Notes under the pieces: generated by a model
What the model saw: the letters and a program-made list of their open reading frames with translations, nothing else
Told to the model about the DNA's origin: nothing
Database searches by the model: none
Part shown: piece after piece, positions 34,017 to 37,791 of the stretch
Layout of the letters: every line of letters begins with the position of its first letter
Position numbering within the stretch: the first letter of the stretch is position 1
Program-made: the position numbers and the translations under genes
Assembly: GCF_012910885.1 (NCBI RefSeq)
Contig: NZ_WTVM01000023.1
Coordinates: forward strand, 1 to 37,791
Reading direction: 5' to 3'
Length of the DNA: 37,791 bases
Source: Azoarcus taiwanensis
GTDB taxonomy: Bacteria; Pseudomonadota; Gammaproteobacteria; Burkholderiales; Rhodocyclaceae

Positions 34017-34093
34017 GCTTGCGGCCGGCCGCGCGGTTCGCGACAACCGGATCGTGCACGATTGTAACGGCGATCGGCGCGATATCTTGAATG

Positions 34094-34119
34094 AAAAACC
34101 GCCCTTTACGGACGGTTTT
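34094..34119 (-). terminator. Intrinsic terminator of flhDC
   Basis: On the minus strand AAAACCGTCC pairs with GGGCGGTTTT (one G-U pair), with a 5-base loop and a following T-run. It lies 20 bp after the flhC stop and separates the flhDC unit from motA. Confidence 0.85.
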
Positions 34120-34139
34120 CACATTGGGCTTCGGTTCGT

Positions 34140-34694
34140 TCAGGCAATCGCTTTGCGCGCTTTCCTCACGGCGGCGCGGTGGCGCTTGCCCTTGCCTGCA
34201 CGGGAGGGCATGTTGCACAAGCCGCATACATAGTCCTGAACGGGATCGTAGGCATGCGCTACAAAACGTCCGCCACAGGTCTGACACCCAGCGAGTTGCA
34301 ACAGATCCGCGTCGAAGAAGCGGACCAACGTCCATGCTCGCGTGATGCTCAGCACCGGCTCCATAGAGCCGCTCTCGATATTGTCGAGATAAAGATTGTA
34401 GGCCTTGATGATGGACTCGAGACTGGTCAGCCCCGGCCGACCGGCAAAGTGGCTGTAGTAGGCCATGAACAGCGAGGCATGAACGTTCGGCTGCCAGGCC
34501 ATGAACCAGTCGGTGGAAAACGGCAGCATACCCTTGGGCGGAGACATGCCCCGCACTTCCTTGTATATGCGCAGAAGCCGCTCCCGGCTCAGCTTCGTCT
34601 CCGCCTCGAGCATCTGCATTCGTGCGCCAAGACTCACCATCTCGACGGCGCGGCGAATGTCCTCCGCTTCTTCCAACACACTCTTGTTTTTCAT
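34140..34694 (-). CDS. flhC: Flagellar master regulator subunit FlhC
   Basis: FlhC is the DNA-binding, zinc-containing subunit of the FlhD4C2 activator of early flagellar genes. The 184-residue protein starts MKNKSVLEEAEDIRRAVEMV. It has the conserved 'GMLPFSTDWFMAWQPNVHAS' region and four zinc cysteines at 137, 140, 157 and 160 ('CQTCGGRF', 'VCGLC'), the same positions as in E. coli. The C-terminal tail is Lys/Arg-rich. An upstream in-frame start would overlap flhD. It begins 4 bp after flhD. Confidence 0.97.
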   Translation of the reverse strand: MKNKSVLEEAEDIRRAVEMVSLGARMQMLEAETKLSRERLLRIYKEVRGMSPPKGMLPFSTDWFMAWQPNVHASLFMAYYSHFAGRPGLTSLESIIKAYNLYLDNIESGSMEPVLSITRAWTLVRFFDADLLQLAGCQTCGGRFVAHAYDPVQDYVCGLCNMPSRAGKGKRHRAAVRKARKAIA

Positions 34695-34698
34695 AAGC

Positions 34699-35010
34699 TC
34701 ATTCCTTGCTGGACTTGCCTGCCGCCAGAATCGCCGCATGCAGTGTCGCGCTTACCGGATCACGCCCTTCGCCAGCCATCAGGCCCAACAGGTTGGCATC
34801 ATCAAAGCGAAAACTGGGGAGCAGCATCTGATTGGAAGCCATGCGCACCAGCCGTGGCCCCGACAAGCTCTCTACGAGGTCTGCCACCTCGTCGTTGATG
34901 CCGAGCCTGAGCATCGCACTTTCCCTGTCATCGTTCAGCATCTGCTGCGCGAGCATCAGGAAGGCGAGGTTGAGCTCCTTGATCTCTTGCTGAAAATCTC
35001 GACGCTTCAT
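34699..35010 (-). CDS. flhD: Flagellar master regulator subunit FlhD
   Basis: FlhD dimerises and binds FlhC to activate flagellar class II promoters. The 103-residue protein starts MKRRDFQQEIKELNLAFLML and continues with the family text 'LAQQMLNDDRESAMLRLGIN', 'VADLVESLSGPRLVRMAS' and 'LLPSFRFDD'. The ribosome-binding site is weak. A TTG 33 bases upstream would add 11 residues and cannot be excluded. It is followed by flhC after 4 bp and preceded by a long upstream region with a CRP-like site. Confidence 0.94.
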   Translation of the reverse strand: MKRRDFQQEIKELNLAFLMLAQQMLNDDRESAMLRLGINDEVADLVESLSGPRLVRMASNQMLLPSFRFDDANLLGLMAGEGRDPVSATLHAAILAAGKSSKE

Positions 35011-35088
35011 TTTTTCGCTGGAATTCAGGGCATCGGGGTTCAAACTTAAAGTAAGTTGTCACGAAAGGCAAACCGGCAATCGCACGAG

Positions 35089-35104
35089 TGTGTTGAAAAT
35101 CACA
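35089..35104. promoter_or_regulatory. CRP/Vfr-like site upstream of flhD
   Basis: TGTGTTGAAAATCACA matches TGTGA-N6-TCACA at nine of ten positions and is flanked by G/C that extends the dyad by one pair. It is centred about 87 bp upstream of the flhD ATG. CRP activates flhDC in E. coli; binding here is inferred. Confidence 0.5.
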
Positions 35105-35202
35105 CACTTCCGGCGCGAGAGGCGATAAATCCGCTGCCGAGAACATTCAGCCGGAGAACCGGACGCTGTCTCGAGAGTCGATTGAGTCGGGCTCGCCCAT
35201 CC

Positions 35203-35220
35203 CGGCACGACAGCGTGCCG
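35203..35220. repeat. Hairpin in flhD upstream region
   Basis: CGGCACG (35203-35209), loop ACAG, CGTGCCG (35214-35220): a perfect 7-bp stem with no T-run, lying between the CRP-like site and the NUDIX promoter. Its role is unknown. Confidence 0.4.
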
Positions 35221-35296
35221 TCCCGGGTTGTTCACACTGGGGCGCCGCAGCGAGCGCATCGGTGCCTGTAGCCGTGGTGGTGCGAGCAATCCGGGC

Positions 35297-35302
35297 TAGA
35301 AT
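35297..35302 (+). promoter_or_regulatory. -10 box of the NUDIX gene
   Basis: TAGAAT, 34 bp before the NUDIX ATG, in the same GCTAGAAT context seen before the DUF3579 gene and xseA. No convincing -35 is present. Confidence 0.35.
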
Positions 35303-35335
35303 CCCCTCAACCAACGGTTTGCCGGCTTCCACCAC

Positions 35336-35926
35336 ATGAAATACTGCTCCCACTGTGGCTCAGGCCTCGACTTCCGCATCCCTGCGGGGGATACGCTTCC
35401 TCGCCATGTATGCGACGCTTGCGGCACGATTCATTACCTCAATCCCAAGCTCGTCGTCGGCGCAATCGCGGAGTGGAACGACCGCATCCTGCTGTGCCGG
35501 CGAGCCATCGAACCCCGCCATGGCTACTGGACCTTGCCCGCAGGCTTCATGGAGAACAGGGAATCCACCGCCGATGCTGCTGTCCGCGAAACCCTCGAGG
35601 AAGCCTGTGCGCGGATCTCGATCGGCGAGATATTTACGCTGATCAACGTGCCCCACATCAGCCAGGTCCATGTGGTCTATCGGGCACGGCTTCTCGATCT
35701 CGACTTCGCGCCCGGCGAGGAGTCGCTGGAGGTCGCCCTGTTTGCCGAAGAAGAGATCCCCTGGGATCGGATCGCGTTCCGCACGATCTCGCTCACGCTG
35801 CAGCACTACTTCGCCGACCGGCGCGCCGGCTGCTTCGGCTTTCACACCTGCGATCTCGGACCACCTCCCACCGGCGCGGATCCGTTCTCCCAGACCGGCA
35901 AACCGAGCGCCAGCCCGCGCGGCTAG
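35336..35926 (+). CDS. NUDIX hydrolase with N-terminal zinc ribbon
   Basis: A 196-residue hydrolase of nucleoside diphosphate-X compounds. The N-terminus MKYCSHCGSGLDFRIPAGDT forms a zinc ribbon with Cys4, Cys7, Cys26 and Cys29. The NUDIX box is 'GFMENRESTADAAV' followed by RETLEEA; the Gly of the EExGU end is replaced, as in many members. The zinc ribbon and layout recall NudC-like and ADP-ribose pyrophosphatases, but the enzyme is shorter than NudC, so the substrate is unknown. It is divergent to flhD and lies 215 bp before the ABC gene. Confidence 0.88.
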   Translation: MKYCSHCGSGLDFRIPAGDTLPRHVCDACGTIHYLNPKLVVGAIAEWNDRILLCRRAIEPRHGYWTLPAGFMENRESTADAAVRETLEEACARISIGEIFTLINVPHISQVHVVYRARLLDLDFAPGEESLEVALFAEEEIPWDRIAFRTISLTLQHYFADRRAGCFGFHTCDLGPPPTGADPFSQTGKPSASPRG

Positions 35927-36141
35927 CCAACCAAGGCCTGCCACCCCCTGCTTCTGCATTCTGCTGGCTCTGACAGGTAGTCGGCTCGGCCTCGCCGGCA
36001 TGGCCCGCCCTCTACGCCCGTTCGCATCCGGCACTGATATCATCCTGAGGTTTGCCAGACGCACGCAGCCCGACCCGTCAACCCCGGCCCGACCGCCAAC
36101 CGCAACCGGCCCGAGCAACTCTCTACCGCCGACCGACCAGG

Positions 36142-37719
36142 ATGACTGACCCGACCCCGACCCGCGCCCATGCTGCCGGCTACCGCCTCGAGTTGCGCGG
36201 CGTCAGCAAGGTCTATCCAAGCGTTGTCGCCAACGACAGCATCGACCTCGCGGTTTCGCCCGGCGAGATTCACGCAGTTCTTGGAGAAAACGGTGCCGGC
36301 AAATCGACACTGATGAAGATCATCTATGGCGTGACCCGACCGAGCGCAGGACAGCTGCTATGGGAGGGTCGCGCGGTAGAGATCGAAAGCCCCGCTCAGG
36401 CGCGATCGCTCGGCATCGGCATGGTCTTCCAGCACTTCTCGCTGTTCGAAACGCTGACGGTGGTCGAGAACGTCGCGCTGGCAATGCCGGGAAAACCCGA
36501 CCTGACGACACTGTCACGGCAGATCGATGAGGTTTCGGAGCGCTACGGCCTGCCGATTGATCCGCGCCGCCACGTACACGCGCTGTCGGTCGGCGAGCGC
36601 CAGCGCGTCGAGATCATCCGCTGCCTGCTGTTGCAGCCCCGATTGCTCATCATGGACGAGCCGACCTCGGTGCTCACGCCCCAGGCGGTGCGAAAGCTAT
36701 TCGAAACCCTGCGCCAGCTCTCCGTCGAAGGCTGTTCGATTCTCTACATCAGCCACAAGCTCGACGAAATTCAGGCGCTCTGTCACACGGCCACCGTCCT
36801 GCGCGGCGGCAAGGTCACCGGGCATTGCGTGCCGTCCCGGGAAAGTCCGGAATCCATGGCCCGCTTGATGATCGGCAAGGATCTGCCGATGTGCGAGCAC
36901 GGCAAACCAGCCAGCTCGGGCGAGACGAGACTTCGTCTTGCCGGTTTGTCGCACGCCTCACCGGACCCGTTCGGCACCGACCTGCGCGACCTGCATCTTG
37001 AAGTCCGCGCGGGAGAGATCGTCGGTATCGCAGGGGTTTCCGGCAACGGTCAGCAGGAGCTGATGACCGCGCTATCCGGCGAGGAACCGATCGCCGAGAA
37101 GCACCCGGTGCAGATCTGCGGCATCGAGGCCGGCCGGCTGTCGCCGGACCAGCGCCGTCGGCTTGGCATGAGCTTCGTGCCAGAAGACCGCCTCGGGCGG
37201 GGCGCAGTGCCCGATCTTTCGCTTACCGACAACGCGATACTCACGGCGGCGCGGACCCGCCGGTTTGTCAGCCGCGGCTTCCTGCGCTTTGGCCGCGCGC
37301 GGCGCTTCGCAGAGGATTGCATCGAACGCTTCAACGTCAAGTGCAGCGGCGCCAACGCAGCGGCCAAGTCGCTGTCCGGCGGCAATCTGCAGAAATTCAT
37401 CATCGGACGGGAAGTCCTGCAGGACCCCAAACTGCTGATCTGCGCTCAGCCGACCTGGGGCGTCGATGTTGGCGCCGCCGCCTTCATCCGCCAGAGTCTC
37501 ATCAACATGCGCGATCGTGGTTGCGCGATTCTCGTGCTCTCCGAAGAGTTGGACGAGTTGTTCGAGGTCTGCGACCGCATCGCAGTCATCGCAAAAGGAC
37601 GGCTCTCTCCCGCCTTGCCGGTGGCCGAAACCTCGGTCGAGACGGTCGGCGTATGGATGAGCGGCATGTGGCCCGGGGCGGAAGCGCAAGCCACCGCATC
37701 GGAGAAGGCCGATGCGTGA
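36142..37719 (+). CDS. BmpA-type nucleoside ABC transporter, ATP-binding protein
   Basis: A 525-residue protein with two ABC ATPase domains, the RbsA-like form used by simple-sugar and nucleoside importers. Domain 1 has Walker A 'GENGAGKST', 'FQHFSLFETLTV', signature 'LSVGERQRVEI' and Walker B 'LLIMDEPTSVLTP'. Domain 2 has a degenerate Walker A ('VSGNGQQELM'), signature 'LSGGNLQKFIIG' and 'AQPTWGVDVGA', as usual in this family. 'FQHFSLF' and 'AQPTWGVDVG' favour the nucleoside (YufO/NupO) branch. ATG 36142 is chosen over a longer frame because the ABC fold starts soon after. The permease gene overlaps its end. Confidence 0.92.
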   Translation: MTDPTPTRAHAAGYRLELRGVSKVYPSVVANDSIDLAVSPGEIHAVLGENGAGKSTLMKIIYGVTRPSAGQLLWEGRAVEIESPAQARSLGIGMVFQHFSLFETLTVVENVALAMPGKPDLTTLSRQIDEVSERYGLPIDPRRHVHALSVGERQRVEIIRCLLLQPRLLIMDEPTSVLTPQAVRKLFETLRQLSVEGCSILYISHKLDEIQALCHTATVLRGGKVTGHCVPSRESPESMARLMIGKDLPMCEHGKPASSGETRLRLAGLSHASPDPFGTDLRDLHLEVRAGEIVGIAGVSGNGQQELMTALSGEEPIAEKHPVQICGIEAGRLSPDQRRRLGMSFVPEDRLGRGAVPDLSLTDNAILTAARTRRFVSRGFLRFGRARRFAEDCIERFNVKCSGANAAAKSLSGGNLQKFIIGREVLQDPKLLICAQPTWGVDVGAAAFIRQSLINMRDRGCAILVLSEELDELFEVCDRIAVIAKGRLSPALPVAETSVETVGVWMSGMWPGAEAQATASEKADA

Positions 37720-37791
37720 GTTTCCGCTGCGACTCGAGCCCCGCCCCGAACCCTCCCGGGCGATGCGTTATCTGTCACCGCTGTTCGCGGT
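37712..37791 (+). CDS. ABC transporter permease (N-terminal fragment)
   Basis: The first 26 codons of a gene running off the right edge, starting MREFPLRLEPRPEPSRAMRY and reaching the beginning of a hydrophobic segment. The ATG overlaps the ABC ATPase stop by 8 bp, and GGAGAAGG lies 6 bases upstream. The position predicts the YufP-type permease of the nucleoside transporter; the fragment is too short to prove it. Confidence 0.75.
   Translation, partial: MREFPLRLEPRPEPSRAMRYLSPLFA

Larger units (their letters stand above)
35011..35335. other. Divergent regulatory region flhD / NUDIX gene
   Basis: These 325 bp have no convincing gene. They contain a CRP-like palindrome (35089-35104) and a CGGCACG-ACAG-CGTGCCG hairpin (35203-35220) inside a longer CCCGG...CCGGG context. 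On the plus strand a -10 box TAGAAT (35297-35302) lies upstream of the NUDIX gene. A clear -35/-10 pair for flhD was not found. Confidence 0.5.

Overview
The window is a 37.8 kb piece of a GC-rich (about 65% by eye) betaproteobacterial chromosome. Gene content and order fit the Rhodocyclales (Azoarcus/Thauera/Aromatoleum-like). The pointers are an argD-argF-argG run next to a DUF3579 gene, an exbB-exbD-lpxK-trm112-kdsB-adk block, a sodB gene preceded by a perfect FNR-type box, and a flhDC-motAB-cheV-cheYZA flagellar cluster. The genus is an inference and was not tested by any search. No tRNA, rRNA, insertion sequence, prophage or CRISPR array was recognised.

Layout: (1) 1-2158, minus strand: flhB and the start of flhA (flagellar export gate), running off the left edge. 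(2) 2334-4432: a DUF192 protein, an RluE-type pseudouridine synthase, an orphan FimT/GspH pseudopilin and a YjfB-family motility protein. (3) 4442-9006, minus: argD, argF, argG, then a DUF2788 membrane protein, ppnP and yajQ. (4) 9360-11700: a DUF3579 gene, rpsT and murJ. (5) 11851-15565, minus: exbB-exbD-lpxK-trm112-kdsB-adk (envelope energisation, lipid A and KDO synthesis, adenylate kinase). (6) 15681-19173, minus: a TAXI-type TRAP transporter (binding protein, DUF1850 protein, fused permease). (7) 19174-19574: an AT-rich intergenic region with several DnaA-box-like sequences. (8) 19575-23652, plus: xseA, sodB, truC, tal. (9) 23686-35010, minus: flhD-flhC, then motA-motB, a kinase-less CheA-like protein, a degenerate Aer-like receptor, two cheV genes, cheY, cheZ and cheA. 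(10) 35336 to the end, plus: a zinc-ribbon NUDIX hydrolase and the start of a BmpA-type nucleoside ABC transporter.

The most unusual content is in the chemotaxis cluster. Between motB and cheV lie two genes whose reading frames overlap by 11 bases. One encodes a 373-residue protein with a phosphorylatable Hpt domain, a segment resembling the CheA P2 domain and a CheW domain, but no dimerisation or kinase domain. The other encodes a 518-residue Aer-like PAS/two-TM protein whose receptor signalling tip is badly degenerate. The full CheA of the cluster has P1, P3, P4 and P5 but apparently no P2, so the two CheA-type proteins look partly complementary. CheZ carries a duplicated short acidic/hydrophobic motif at its N-terminus. 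No separate cheW, cheR, cheB or cheD is visible here.

Regulatory sites worth attention are the perfect FNR box just downstream of the sodB promoter, a CRP-like palindrome upstream of flhD, a candidate sigma-28 promoter before the kinase-less CheA gene, the DnaA-box cluster before xseA, and nested inverted repeats in the argD leader.
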